DNA of 64,000 bases. Source: Okeanomitos corallinicola TIOX110. Its GTDB lineage: Bacteria; Cyanobacteriota; Cyanobacteriia; Cyanobacteriales; Nostocaceae. Positions 25,998 to 35,463 of this stretch are shown one piece after another. The notes under the pieces are model-generated. The model saw nothing but the letters and a program-made list of their open reading frames with translations. It was not told the DNA's origin and did not search any database. Each line of letters begins with the position of its first letter. The stretch's first letter is position 1. Where the stretch lies: assembly GCF_038050375.1 (NCBI RefSeq), contig NZ_CP150886.1:1529318-1593317 (forward strand). Direction: 5' to 3'. A program made the translations under genes and the position numbers.

Positions 25998-26195
25998 CTA
26001 TAACCAAATATCAGGATGTAATTGGGGGAAGAATTGATAACCTAACCAACCTAAAAATACTCCTAATAATGATGTACCTGCAACAATGAAAAACTGCTTC
26101 CCTACTTTATAAGTAATCCCAAAACCCCCTTGTCCCAGGACTTCCTGTATAATGTATTTCCCACCCTGTAATTTATCACCTTTTTGCCAAACCAT
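25998..26195 (-). pseudogene. remnant Ser/Thr kinase: P-loop fused to a membrane helix
   Basis: The 65-aa frame begins exactly like a cyanobacterial Ser/Thr kinase: KYIIQEVLGQGGFGITYK contains the whole glycine loop (residues 13-30). It then jumps straight to a hydrophobic helix (FFIVAGTSLLGVFLGWLGYQF). The lysine strand, the HRD and DFG motifs and the rest of the kinase domain are missing. The simplest reading is an internal deletion of a kinase gene that kept the frame. It cannot be a kinase. It could be a dead remnant or an expressed small membrane protein. The start codon and frame are intact. Confidence 0.65.
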
Positions 26196-26358
26196 CGGTT
26201 ACAGATGCCTAAAAATAGTTATGTTCATTTTGGCACAGTCAGGGGTGATTTGGGTAGTGTGTTGATGTTATTTTAATATCATATTAATATCATGAGGCAG
26301 AGCCTCTATATGGCAACGAGGGGAAAATCTAAATATTCACAGACAATTTATAAATAAC

Positions 26359-26399
26359 CATCCTGTAAATCCTTAAACCCTGGACATCCTGATTCAGAC
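26359..26399. repeat. 41-bp dispersed repeat, copy A
   Basis: This copy begins CATCCTGTAAATCC and ends CTGGACATCCTGATTCAGAC. Closely similar copies lie at 62386-62426 and 62510-62550, with an inverted one at 62299-62340. Its right end overlaps the stop codon of the Uma2 gene (26394-26396). Confidence 0.85.
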
Positions 26400-27038
26400 A
26401 TTCTCTGATATTTGTGTTTTTAACCAACTACGAAAACTCTTAATCATCGCCATTTCACCCACTTCTAAACTAGCAGCTAAAAACCGAGGAACTTCTGTAT
26501 TTAAAGGTAAATTAGCAAAAGTAGGTGAACCATTACAAGGAATATATTTACCATCAACTAAACTATAAATTTGCATTACAGGTTGATCATAACGCCACAC
26601 TTCGGGAACACCCAAAGCTAAATAAATCGGTAACTTATCAATAGAAGAACTAGCATAATCAACTTCTATCACCAAATCAGGTGGGGGGTCTTGAGTTAAA
26701 TCTAAACTGGTTTTATTTCTCATAATTGGTTCATTTTGAATATAGAAACTAGAATCAGGTTCTACACCTCTAGCTAAATCTTCCCGTTTACAAGTTAAAG
26801 AACCAGTGCTTTTAACATTGAGATTTAACGCTTCAACTAAAACAATAATGAGATTTTGTAACAAACGGTTATTATGTTCATGAGGCATTAATGGAGTCAT
26901 AATTTCTAAAATTCCCTGATTATAAGTAAACCTGTTATTACGAGAATCACCAGTTTCTAATAAAATCTGTTCAAAAGTATGCCAAGAAATATGATTAAGT
27001 ACAATACTATTAGTGTGGTTAGGTGTGATAGTTAGCAT
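26394..27038 (-). CDS. Uma2 family protein (DUF820, restriction-endonuclease fold)
   Basis: The product is about 214 aa. The second ATG (27038) is preferred because a GAGG sits 10-12 bases before it; the first ATG at 27053 would add five residues. Landmarks are GVEPDSSFYI, then PPDLVIEVDYASSSIDKLPIYLALGVPEVWRYD, which supply the D...ExD...K pattern of the PD-(D/E)XK nuclease fold. Uma2 proteins are very abundant in cyanobacteria and their role is unknown. A transposon-associated or nuclease role has been suggested. The stop codon lies inside a dispersed repeat. The gene stands alone next to hicBA and a kinase remnant. Confidence 0.85.
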   Translation of the reverse strand: MLTITPNHTNSIVLNHISWHTFEQILLETGDSRNNRFTYNQGILEIMTPLMPHEHNNRLLQNLIIVLVEALNLNVKSTGSLTCKREDLARGVEPDSSFYIQNEPIMRNKTSLDLTQDPPPDLVIEVDYASSSIDKLPIYLALGVPEVWRYDQPVMQIYSLVDGKYIPCNGSPTFANLPLNTEVPRFLAASLEVGEMAMIKSFRSWLKTQISENV

Positions 27039-27114
27039 ATAAATTAACCTCATGTTTTATTGATTGATTATATCATTCATACAAAATAATTTGCATAATT
27101 CTATATACTTGCAT

Positions 27115-27213
27115 ATACAGCAGATTGCAGATCAATGAGGTACAGAATTAAAATTGAAACCTATACACAAAGCCAGTTTTACTTCTGACTCCTGACTCCT
27201 GAATTCTGCTGTA
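27115..27213. mobile_element. MITE-like element with TACAGCAG termini, copy 1
   Basis: The left end TACAGCAGATTGCAG and the right end CTGAATTCTGCTGTA are an imperfect 15-base terminal inverted repeat enclosing about 70 bases. The outermost 8 bases are identical to those of the element at 59793-59903, and both start next to TA. No transposase is encoded. Confidence 0.5.
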
Positions 27214-27409
27214 ACTTTCAAAGTTAAAAATTACCAACCACCAATCACCCAGCCTCATCCATATTTTCCCACTTTGACGGCAAATACGACTTAGAGATTA
27301 CGGTTCACCCCAATTCCTGAAAGTATTAATTCTCATACATTAGTCAGAGTGACAATAGTTCAATCCATGAACCAACTAAAAACAAAGTTTAAAATAAACC
27401 GTCCCATCC

Positions 27410-27516
27410 CAGGTTCGGGAAACCACCCTTCATGGACTGACTACACAAGTTCAGTATATATATCAGCATAGCTTGCAGGTTCACTCCCAAACCAGCAAAA
27501 CCATGCTGGACTGACT
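27410..27516 (+). promoter_or_regulatory. duplicated ~38-base segment upstream of dnaK
   Basis: Two imperfect direct copies, 27410-27442 and 27476-27516, both start CAGGTTC and end TGGACTGACT, with a conserved AAACCA in the middle. They end about 80 bases before the dnaK ATG. Duplicated elements at this place may be promoter or operator sequence, or a leader RNA structure. A function is not shown. Confidence 0.35.
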
Positions 27517-27597
27517 GTTTAATCTAAATTAGTTGGTTTAAACATTTAGCCCTTTATAATCCCATTCATTTGTAGTTATACGGAAGCAGCAGCGAAA

Positions 27598-29514
27598 ATG
27601 GCAAAAGTAGTAGGAATTGATTTAGGTACAACTAACTCCTGTGTAGCAGTAATGGAAGGTGGTAAACCCATCGTTATTGCTAACGCTGAAGGTTTTAGAA
27701 CCACACCATCTGTAGTAGCGTTTGCGAAAAACGGCGATAACCTAGTTGGTCAAATCGCTAAACGTCAAGCGGTGATGAACCCAGAAAATACTTTTTATTC
27801 AGTAAAACGTTTCATTGGTCGTCGTCACGACGAAGTTACCAAGGAAACCACTGAAGTATCTTACAAAGTTCTCAGTAGTGGTGGAAACGTTAAATTAGAC
27901 TCTCCCGGTGCTGGTAAGCAATTTGCACCAGAAGAAATATCTGCAAAAGTTCTCCGCAAATTAGTAGAAGACGCAAGTAAATATCTGGGTGAAACAGTTA
28001 CCCAAGCAGTAATTACCGTTCCTGCTTACTTCAATGACTCCCAACGTCAAGCAACCAAAGACGCTGGTAAAATTGCAGGTGTTGAAGTATTACGAATTAT
28101 CAACGAACCTACCGCAGCATCCCTAGCTTACGGTTTTGATAAAAAAAGTAACGAAACCATCCTCGTATTTGACCTTGGTGGTGGTACATTCGACGTATCC
28201 GTACTAGAAGTTGGTGACGGTGTATTTGAAGTATTAGCGACATCAGGTGATACCCACCTTGGTGGAGATGACTTTGATAAAAAAATAGTTGACTTTTTAG
28301 CAGAACAATTCAAACAAACTGAAGGTATTGACCTCCGCAAAGATAAACAAGCTTTACAACGTCTGACAGAAGCAGCAGAAAAAGCGAAAATCGAACTTTC
28401 TAGCGTTACTCAAGCAGAAATTAACCTTCCCTTCATCACTGCTACCCAGGATGGCCCAAAACACCTGGATACAACCCTCACCCGTGCTAAGTTTGAGGAA
28501 CTTTGCTCAGACTTAATTGACCGTTGTCGCATTCCTGTAGAAAATGCTCTTAAAGATGCGAAGTTAAACAAGAGCAATATTGACGAAGTCGTATTAGTTG
28601 GTGGTTCTACTCGTATTCCCGCAGTTCAGGAAGTAGTTAAAAAGGTACTAGGTAAAGACCCTAACCAAAGCGTTAACCCTGATGAAGTGGTAGCTGTTGG
28701 TGCTGCTATTCAAGCTGGTGTACTTGCTGGTGACGTGACCGGTATCTTGTTGTTAGACGTAACTCCTCTGTCCTTGGGTGTAGAAACCTTGGGTGGAGTG
28801 ATGACTAAGATTATTCCTCGTAACACCACCATTCCTACCAAAAAATCAGAAGTATTTTCAACTGCTGTTGATGGTCAAACCAATGTAGAAATTCATGTTC
28901 TGCAAGGGGAACGGGAATTTGGTAACGATAACAAGAGTTTGGGAACTTTCCGTTTAGATGGTATTCCTCCCGCACCTCGTGGTGTACCTCAAATTGAAGT
29001 TACCTTTGATATTGACGCTAACGGTATTCTCAACGTCACTGCGAAAGACAAAGGAACTGGTAAGGAACAATCAATCAGTATTACTGGTGCTTCCACCTTA
29101 GATAAAAATGATGTGGAACGCATGGTACAGGAAGCTGAGAAAAACGCTTCTAGTGATAAAGAAAAGCGGGAAAAAATTGAACGCAAAAACCAAGCTGATT
29201 CTTTAGCATATCAAGCTGAGAAACAACTCGAAGAATTGGGTGATAAAGTTCCTGAAGCTGACAAAACCAAGGTTGAAGGTTTGGTAAAAGACCTGAAAGA
29301 AGCAGTTGCTAAGGAAGATGATGAGCAAATCCAAAAACTCACACCTGAATTACAACAAGCTTTATTTGCAGTAGGTAGCAATATCTATCAACAAGCCGGT
29401 GGTGATGCTGGTGCTGCTCCTGGTGCTGAAGCTCCTGGTGGTGGTTCTACACCTCCTTCCGGTGGTGGTGATGATGTAATTGATGCAGATTTCACTGAAA
29501 CTGAAAGTAAGTAA
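27598..29514 (+). CDS. dnaK: molecular chaperone DnaK (Hsp70)
   Basis: The 638-aa protein is a full-length Hsp70. It opens with the ATPase start [13 protein letters not shown], then [33 protein letters not shown] and [11 protein letters not shown], followed by the substrate-binding domain and a Gly/Ala/Pro-rich tail ending [10 protein letters not shown]. It folds and refolds proteins with DnaJ and GrpE, which are not encoded here. Cyanobacteria have several dnaK genes. The bacterial-type tail and full length point to the main, essential type (DnaK2-like), although this is inference. A heptamer array follows the stop codon. Confidence 0.96.
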   Translation: MAKVVGIDLGTTNSCVAVMEGGKPIVIANAEGFRTTPSVVAFAKNGDNLVGQIAKRQAVMNPENTFYSVKRFIGRRHDEVTKETTEVSYKVLSSGGNVKLDSPGAGKQFAPEEISAKVLRKLVEDASKYLGETVTQAVITVPAYFNDSQRQATKDAGKIAGVEVLRIINEPTAASLAYGFDKKSNETILVFDLGGGTFDVSVLEVGDGVFEVLATSGDTHLGGDDFDKKIVDFLAEQFKQTEGIDLRKDKQALQRLTEAAEKAKIELSSVTQAEINLPFITATQDGPKHLDTTLTRAKFEELCSDLIDRCRIPVENALKDAKLNKSNIDEVVLVGGSTRIPAVQEVVKKVLGKDPNQSVNPDEVVAVGAAIQAGVLAGDVTGILLLDVTPLSLGVETLGGVMTKIIPRNTTIPTKKSEVFSTAVDGQTNVEIHVLQGEREFGNDNKSLGTFRLDGIPPAPRGVPQIEVTFDIDANGILNVTAKDKGTGKEQSISITGASTLDKNDVERMVQEAEKNASSDKEKREKIERKNQADSLAYQAEKQLEELGDKVPEADKTKVEGLVKDLKEAVAKEDDEQIQKLTPELQQALFAVGSNIYQQAGGDAGAAPGAEAPGGGSTPPSGGGDDVIDADFTETESK

Positions 29515-29523
29515 GAGGTGATT

Positions 29524-29580
29524 GGTGACAGGTGACAGGTGACAGTTGACAGGTGACAGGTGACAGGTGACAGGTGACAG
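29524..29580. repeat. STRR heptamer array (GGTGACA)8
   Basis: Eight head-to-tail copies of GGTGACA, one of them altered to GTTGACA, begin 10 bases after the dnaK stop codon. The same unit makes the array at 11485-11520. Confidence 0.9.
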
Positions 29581-29619
29581 AAATAAGGTAAGAGGCAAAA
29601 GACAATAGTTAATATTCTT

Positions 29620-29663
29620 CCCCTGCTCCCCCTGCTCCCCCTGCTCCCCCTGCTCCCCCTGCT
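29620..29663. repeat. 9-bp tandem array (CCCCCTGCT)n
   Basis: Four full copies and a partial copy of the 9-base unit CCCCCTGCT end exactly at the base before the dus stop codon (29664-29666). It is strongly C-rich on the plus strand in an otherwise AT-rich genome. Confidence 0.88.
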
Positions 29664-30719
29664 TCAGACTACTACAAATTGTTTTTCTCCCTCGTCCTCT
29701 GGTTCATAACCGGAGGATAATTTTTCTATAGCTTTATCAATTAAATCTAAACCTTGTTGTACGGTTTCCACTACGCTTAATTGTCCCCGCAGTTCCGCAG
29801 CACCCATGAAACCTTTTGCATACCAGGTCATGTGTTTACGAGCTTGACGTACACCTCTATCACCTTTATATTCCCATAAAGCATAAAGATGTTCCCTTGC
29901 ACATTCCATTCTTTGCATTGGAGTAGGTGTAGGTAATAATTCCCCAGTTTTTAAGAAATGGTCAACTTCACCGACTAAAAACGGATAACCTAAAGTTCCG
30001 CGAGAACACATTACTCCATCTGCACCGGTTTCTTCTAAACATCTCACCGCTGCTTCTACTGAAAATATATCTCCGTTACCAATTACAGGGATAGAAAGAA
30101 CTTCTTTTACCTTCGCTATCCATTCCCACCGAGCGTTACCGTTGTAACCTTGAGCGCGGGTTCTACCATGAACTGTAATCATTTTTGCTCCCGCATCTTC
30201 CATGCGTTTAGCAAAATCAAGAATTGTAATTTCTTTATCACTCCAACCAATACGGGTTTTGACTGTGACAGGAACATCCACAGCTTTAACAACTTCCCGC
30301 ACTATTGCTTCTGCTATTTCCGGTTGTCTTAATAATGAAGAACCGCCACCATTTTTAGTAATTTTATTAACTGGACAACCCATATTAATATCAACAGTAT
30401 CTGCACCTTCTGCCACTGCTTTTACTGCTGCTGATGCTAAAAAATCAGGACGACAATCAAATAATTGAATACTAATAGGGCGCTCATTGGGGTCTACCTC
30501 CATAATTTTTGGTAGTTGTTTGACATAATGTAACCCCGTCGCATTTACCATTTCTGTATACATCATTGATTCTGGTGCATAACGACGTACTAAACGCCGA
30601 AATACCAAATCTGTCACCCCCGATAAAGGTGATTGTAACACCCGGCTTTTGATTTCCAATGAGCCGATTTTTAAAGGTTGGGAAAGTCTAGCTTGTAGTG
30701 TGGGGGACAGGGAAATCAT
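29664..30719 (-). CDS. dusB: tRNA-dihydrouridine synthase, DusB-like
   Basis: The 351-aa flavoprotein reduces specific uridines in the tRNA D-loop. It has the Dus TIM-barrel start SRVLQSPLSGVTDLVFRRLV, the active-site cysteine in INMGCPVNKITKNGGGSSLL (about residue 115), the VKTRIGW strand, ITVHGRTRAQGY, and the FMN-binding VIGNGDI and GVMCSRGTLG. The pattern is DusB type. It is convergent with dnaK, and the gap between them is entirely tandem repeats. The next gene on the strand, a large sensor kinase, ends 31 bases upstream of its start, so the two could be cotranscribed. Confidence 0.92.
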   Translation of the reverse strand: MISLSPTLQARLSQPLKIGSLEIKSRVLQSPLSGVTDLVFRRLVRRYAPESMMYTEMVNATGLHYVKQLPKIMEVDPNERPISIQLFDCRPDFLASAAVKAVAEGADTVDINMGCPVNKITKNGGGSSLLRQPEIAEAIVREVVKAVDVPVTVKTRIGWSDKEITILDFAKRMEDAGAKMITVHGRTRAQGYNGNARWEWIAKVKEVLSIPVIGNGDIFSVEAAVRCLEETGADGVMCSRGTLGYPFLVGEVDHFLKTGELLPTPTPMQRMECAREHLYALWEYKGDRGVRQARKHMTWYAKGFMGAAELRGQLSVVETVQQGLDLIDKAIEKLSSGYEPEDEGEKQFVVV

Positions 30720-30750
30720 AGGAATATTTTAATAAATTCAATCAAGTAAA

Positions 30751-33700
30751 TTACTTACATTCTAATTGTAGGGCTGCATCTACTTGTTTATATTCTGTCA
30801 TAGCTTGGGATAGTAATGATGTGGCATCTGCTAAATTTTCATCACGTCCCAAAAATTCTAATTGTTTGCAAATTTCCGACAAGGTTTTCGCACCCACAAT
30901 GGCACTACTAGATTTAAGTGCATGAGCTTCTATGTGTACAGTTTTGGCATTTCCTTGAGTAATAGCATTATGAATTACCTGTAACCGTTCTGGTGTATCT
31001 TCTAAATATGATTGAATAATTTCTCTATATTGTTCTATATCATTATCACAAATTATTTCTTTTAGTTCTGCCAAAGCTGCTATATCAAGAATATTATTAG
31101 ACATGGTTTCGACAAGTTCATAATGAATTTTATTATTTTTTTGACAATTACTTAAAGCCTTGGTTAATTCTTCTATCCGAATTGGCTTTGTTGCATAGTC
31201 ATTCATTCCTGCTTCTAGGCATTTTTCTCTATCTCCTTGCATTGCATTAGCTGTCATAGCAATAATCCAAGGACGGGAAGATAATGGCCATTCTTGGCAT
31301 ATTTTACGGGTAGCTGTTAAACCATCCATTTCTGGCATTTGTAAGTCCATTAATATAACATCATAGGGTTGCCTCCGCAACGCAGTTAATACTTCTAAAC
31401 CATTGGCAGCTATATCAGCACGGTATCCCAGACGTTGTAGAATATTAATGGCAACTTTCTGATTGACAACATTATCTTCTGCTACGAGAATTTTTAAGGG
31501 TATCTTGTCCGCCATTTGGGAATCAAATTTTGAAGGTTTGGAATCAGCGGTATTATCTGTTTTAGAAACACCCTGATTACTAAAAATATTAATCAAACTA
31601 CTTACTAAATGAGATGTTTTAATAGGTTTAGTTAATAATGCCACCACATTTATATTAGATTCATGCAAATTTTCTAGACTTTGGTTGTTACATATTGACG
31701 CTAACATTACTAAAGGTAATTGTTGACAATGAGGCAGTTTGCAAATTTCAGAAGCTAATGTCAAACCATCCATTTCTGGCATTTGCATATCTAGAATAGC
31801 CAGATCAAATTTTTGTTCCTGAATATATTTAAGTGCTTCTTTTCCAGATTCAGCTAATACGGTATTGATGCCCACAGACTGACATTGCAACATTAATGCT
31901 TGGCGATTGATAATGTTATCATCAACTATAAGTAATCGTTTTTCCCTAAGAATTTCCTGTGGATTAATTAAGTCATTCTGATGATAATCTTCGTTTCTAT
32001 TAACAAATGTAGTAACAATAGTAAATGAAAAAGTTGAACCGTGACCGACTTTGCTTTCTACCCACATGTGTCCACCCATTAGTTCAGTCAGTCGCTTACT
32101 AATTACTAATCCTAAACCTGTACCACCATAATGACGAGTTGTGGAAGCATCAACTTGACTAAAGGGTTGAAATAGTCTGTACATTTTATTTTCAGGAATA
32201 CCTATTCCCGTATCTTTGATACTAAATTTAATTTCCTGTAATTGGGATTTAGTTTGAGAAATATGTTCTACGTCTACTAATGTTGTCATTTGACTGCTCA
32301 AAGCAAGACTAACTTCACCAACATTAGTAAACTTAATTGCATTACTGAGTAAGTTAACTAAAATTTGCCTGAGTCTGGTGACATCTCCTCTGATAAATTC
32401 TGGTATTTTTGTATCCATTAAATAAGCTATTTCTAAGCTTTTTTCACTAGCTTTTGGAGCTACTAAATCTATGGATTCTTCAATACAATGTCTCAAGTTA
32501 AATACTTGCTCTTCTATTTCTAAGTTACCAGATTCAATTTTAGAAAAATCAAGAATATCATTAATTAAAGTTAGCATAGAATCTCCACTATTGCGAACAA
32601 TTTCTACAAATTCTTGCTGTTGTGCTGTGAGTGGAGTATCTAGTAATAATCCTGTCATCCCAATAACTGCATTCATAGGAGTGCGAATTTCATGGCTCAT
32701 AGTCGCTAAAAATTCGCTTTTAGTTTGATTGGCAATTTCCGCCTGTTCTTTGGCTAATTGCAATTGTTCTTCTGCTAGTTTCTTATCAGTAATATCTGTA
32801 ATTGTTCCTACTAACCGACAAGGATTCCCTTGTTCATCAGAAATACATTTTCCCTTGGCAGCTATCCAAATATAATACCCATCATGATGTTTCATGCGAT
32901 GGGTATTTTGATAAACTTCTGTTTTTCCTTCTAGGTGATTGTTAATATCACTAAGTGCTTGTTGTCTTTCATCTGGATGTACATTATCAGCCCAAGTAGA
33001 ATAATGTTCAGGTAATGGTTCTTTTTCATATCCTAGTATTCTCATCCATGCAGGGGAAAAATAAACTTCATTGGTGATTAAGTTCCAATCCCAAATACCA
33101 TCATTTGTACCAGAAATTGCTAATTCATAACGTTCTTCTCTTTCTCTCAAGGTTTCTTCAACTTTCTTTCTTTGCTTGACTTCTAATGCTAGTTCATTAT
33201 TAATTAGTAATAATTCTTGTGTCCGGGTTTCTACTCTTTCTTCAAGTAAATCATTAGCAGTTTTAATTTCTGCAAACATTTCTTGTAATGCCAATAACAT
33301 AGACTTGAAATTATGACTAAGTGAGTCTATTTCCGCAATATTACTATTATTGATTTTAATATCCTGCTTGGCTAAAATCTTTCCTGGTATATCAGTTGTC
33401 ACCTGAGTTAAATTTAACAGCGGTGCTACAAGTTTTTTACTAACAACAACAGCAACAATAAAGGCTATAATTGCTATCATTACGAGGAGAGATAAATTTT
33501 TAATATAAATATTACGAATATAATCTATATTAGGTTTTGTTGGTGTTTCAATTACTAATTTAAGTGGATAATAAAAAATATGATCTAAATCTATTATTTT
33601 TGCATATAAAGATGCGTCCCATCTTTTAATTTGAGGTATATTGGTTTTATTAGATATTAAATGAACTACTTGATTGTCAATTTTTCTAATTTTATTATCT

Positions 33701-34947
33701 TTATATGTGAGAAATTCTTGTAAGATAATGGAGTTTCCTACTGTATTATTATCAGTGGCAATGATCCGATTTTTATCATCTATGAGTGTAGTATTAATTT
33801 CGATATTTCTACTACTACTATTATTATTAGTATTATTTATTTGAATTAACTGACTCAATGCTTCTAATTTGATTTCCCCAAAAACAGCACCTATAAATTG
33901 ATTATTGTTAATAATTGGTACACCTAATGTAGAAAATAACTGCTCTTTGTTATTGAGATTATCAACAATATTATAGCTGGTTTTTGCTCCTCTTGTGAGT
34001 TTCTGAAAATCTGACCTTTGAGAAATGTTGAGATACTGATTTTCTTCTTTTCTCGGATATTCTGAAACTACTTTACCACTGTTATTAACTACATAAAGTC
34101 TACTAATTAAGGGAAAGACTCTTTGAGTATTTTCTATTAGCTGATCATTCTTGATATTATTGATATTTATAGCTTCTAATGATACATTTTCGGCAACATT
34201 TTTTAAAACCGCTATATTGGCTTCTTGCCAGATATTAATTTTGTCTTGGAATGCTAGAGATACGGAATTCAAATCTCTAGCTACTTCCATTTCAATGGCA
34301 TTAGCAGAACGAATGGCGTTATTAATATTCAGAAATAATACCGGAAAAAACACAAAGGCAACCAATAAATTAAATAGGGATTGTTGCCAAGAAATTCTTG
34401 GTTTATGTTGGTTGATGTGCAGCCATTTATTAACTGGTAAATAGTTGATGATCAAACTACATACTAAGGCATTAAAAAAACCATTAACGGCTTGTTTTAC
34501 TAAAATCAGTAATGTCCCGACAGCACTTACTTTTAATATGCCACCATAAAATACTATTACCAATGGTGTACCTAATATCATCCAGTAAATACCATCTAGT
34601 AAAAGTAAATTCTGACTTTTTTTCCTAAAAAGTAAGCCTACAAATAATGCTTCACAGGTAAATATAATAATTGCATAAGGATGTGTCCAGAGTGTGTAAG
34701 TATGAAAGCTGATGATAGTGGCTGCAACAGTACCCCAAAAACATCCATAGATAGCTATAATTATCAAAGCAGCTATACTACCAAATAGAAAATCTACACC
34801 AAAAAATAGTGTGATTTTAAAATAGTTACCAAGATAGCCAGCAATAATTAACATTATCAATGGGATCACAGATTTTTGCTTTAAAGCTAATCCCGCTAAG
34901 TTAGATAATTTGTTAAGAAATTGGATATTCATGTATTTAACAAACAA
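30751..34947 (-). CDS. hybrid sensor histidine kinase with two receivers and HPt
   Basis: The 1398-aa phosphorelay protein has several N-terminal membrane helices (about 1-215), an extracytoplasmic Cache-like sensor (about 220-480), a further helix, a HAMP-like linker and a coiled coil. A PAS/PAC domain follows (about 625-735). Then come HisKA with FLATMSHEIRTPMNAVIGM (His about 751), an HATPase (NLLSNAIKFT, DTGIGIP, GGTGLGL), and two receivers with phospho-Asp near 1051 (AILDMQMPEMDG) and 1200 (ILMDLQMPEMDG). A C-terminal HPt with EAHALKSSSA (His about 1341) closes the chain. A start at 34932 is equally possible. The ligand is unknown. The nearest response regulator gene is 0.5 kb upstream on the same strand and is a possible partner. 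Confidence 0.92.
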   Translation of the reverse strand: MFVKYMNIQFLNKLSNLAGLALKQKSVIPLIMLIIAGYLGNYFKITLFFGVDFLFGSIAALIIIAIYGCFWGTVAATIISFHTYTLWTHPYAIIIFTCEALFVGLLFRKKSQNLLLLDGIYWMILGTPLVIVFYGGILKVSAVGTLLILVKQAVNGFFNALVCSLIINYLPVNKWLHINQHKPRISWQQSLFNLLVAFVFFPVLFLNINNAIRSANAIEMEVARDLNSVSLAFQDKINIWQEANIAVLKNVAENVSLEAININNIKNDQLIENTQRVFPLISRLYVVNNSGKVVSEYPRKEENQYLNISQRSDFQKLTRGAKTSYNIVDNLNNKEQLFSTLGVPIINNNQFIGAVFGEIKLEALSQLIQINNTNNNSSSRNIEINTTLIDDKNRIIATDNNTVGNSIILQEFLTYKDNKIRKIDNQVVHLISNKTNIPQIKRWDASLYAKIIDLDHIFYYPLKLVIETPTKPNIDYIRNIYIKNLSLLVMIAIIAFIVAVVVSKKLVAPLLNLTQVTTDIPGKILAKQDIKINNSNIAEIDSLSHNFKSMLLALQEMFAEIKTANDLLEERVETRTQELLLINNELALEVKQRKKVEETLREREERYELAISGTNDGIWDWNLITNEVYFSPAWMRILGYEKEPLPEHYSTWADNVHPDERQQALSDINNHLEGKTEVYQNTHRMKHHDGYYIWIAAKGKCISDEQGNPCRLVGTITDITDKKLAEEQLQLAKEQAEIANQTKSEFLATMSHEIRTPMNAVIGMTGLLLDTPLTAQQQEFVEIVRNSGDSMLTLINDILDFSKIESGNLEIEEQVFNLRHCIEESIDLVAPKASEKSLEIAYLMDTKIPEFIRGDVTRLRQILVNLLSNAIKFTNVGEVSLALSSQMTTLVDVEHISQTKSQLQEIKFSIKDTGIGIPENKMYRLFQPFSQVDASTTRHYGGTGLGLVISKRLTELMGGHMWVESKVGHGSTFSFTIVTTFVNRNEDYHQNDLINPQEILREKRLLIVDDNIINRQALMLQCQSVGINTVLAESGKEALKYIQEQKFDLAILDMQMPEMDGLTLASEICKLPHCQQLPLVMLASICNNQSLENLHESNINVVALLTKPIKTSHLVSSLINIFSNQGVSKTDNTADSKPSKFDSQMADKIPLKILVAEDNVVNQKVAINILQRLGYRADIAANGLEVLTALRRQPYDVILMDLQMPEMDGLTATRKICQEWPLSSRPWIIAMTANAMQGDREKCLEAGMNDYATKPIRIEELTKALSNCQKNNKIHYELVETMSNNILDIAALAELKEIICDNDIEQYREIIQSYLEDTPERLQVIHNAITQGNAKTVHIEAHALKSSSAIVGAKTLSEICKQLEFLGRDENLADATSLLSQAMTEYKQVDAALQLECK

Positions 34948-35043
34948 TGATGTGGTATTGATCAGAAGTCATAGATTTAATATCTAAGGTAATTATTTGT
35001 AACTATTTTATTGATAGTGCTGGGTTGAGATAAAAAAATATAA

Positions 35044-35077
35044 TTTATTAGATTTATTAGATTTATTAGATTTATTA
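35044..35077. repeat. 9-bp tandem repeat (TTTATTAGA)n
   Basis: Three full copies and a 7-base partial copy of TTTATTAGA stand about 100 bases upstream of the sensor-kinase start codon, in its likely promoter region. Confidence 0.8.
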
Positions 35078-35315
35078 ATCATTAATATAATATGATTTTT
35101 ATGTTGTGGCAGATAACAGAGTTGAAAGTCCTTTTTATTTGTATGAGTTTTAGCATCCGTCACTGTCTTAACTAACCTGATTACTTGCTACAACTTATCT
35201 TGAAATCCTACAAGAGCAAATTATGCGTGTTTATAATCCTCTACGAAAAGACTATTAATAAACTGCTTATTTGCTTTTATTATTAAGATTTTTAATGATT
35301 AAGCTAAAAATCACT

Positions 35316-35334
35316 ACTTGCTAAACTAGCAAGT
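35316..35334 (-). terminator. stem-loop downstream of the OmpR-type regulator gene
   Basis: ACTTGCTA (35316-35323) and TAGCAAGT (35327-35334) form a perfect 8-bp stem with a 3-base loop. On the minus strand it lies about 130 bases after the regulator stop codon and is followed within a few bases by ATTTTTAG, consistent with a terminator. Confidence 0.5.
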
Positions 35335-35463
35335 GTTAAAATTTCTCGACTCCTGAATTTTTAATGAATTTTTAAAAATTGCTGATAGGCTTTGTATCTA
35401 ACTTTATATAAAATATACCAAATTTGTAATTTATATCACATAATATGATAGTTAAGTTTTGTA

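Larger units (their letters stand above)
27054..27597. other. dnaK upstream region with a MITE-like element
   Basis: The 544 bases between the Uma2 and dnaK genes have no gene. They hold a small element with ACAGCAG ends (27115-27213) and two imperfect copies of a ~38-base segment just before dnaK. I found no CIRCE-type inverted repeat. Confidence 0.5.
34948..35463. other. AT-rich spacer with tandem repeat and hairpin
   Basis: 516 bases without a gene. It contains a 9-base tandem repeat (35044-35077) and an 8-bp stem-loop (35316-35334), and the rest is plain AT-rich sequence. The promoter of the sensor kinase should be in its left part. Confidence 0.5.

Noticed and set aside
27054-27597. CIRCE/HrcA operator upstream of dnaK
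   Set aside because: The TTAGCACTC-N9-GAGTGCTAA pattern is not present.
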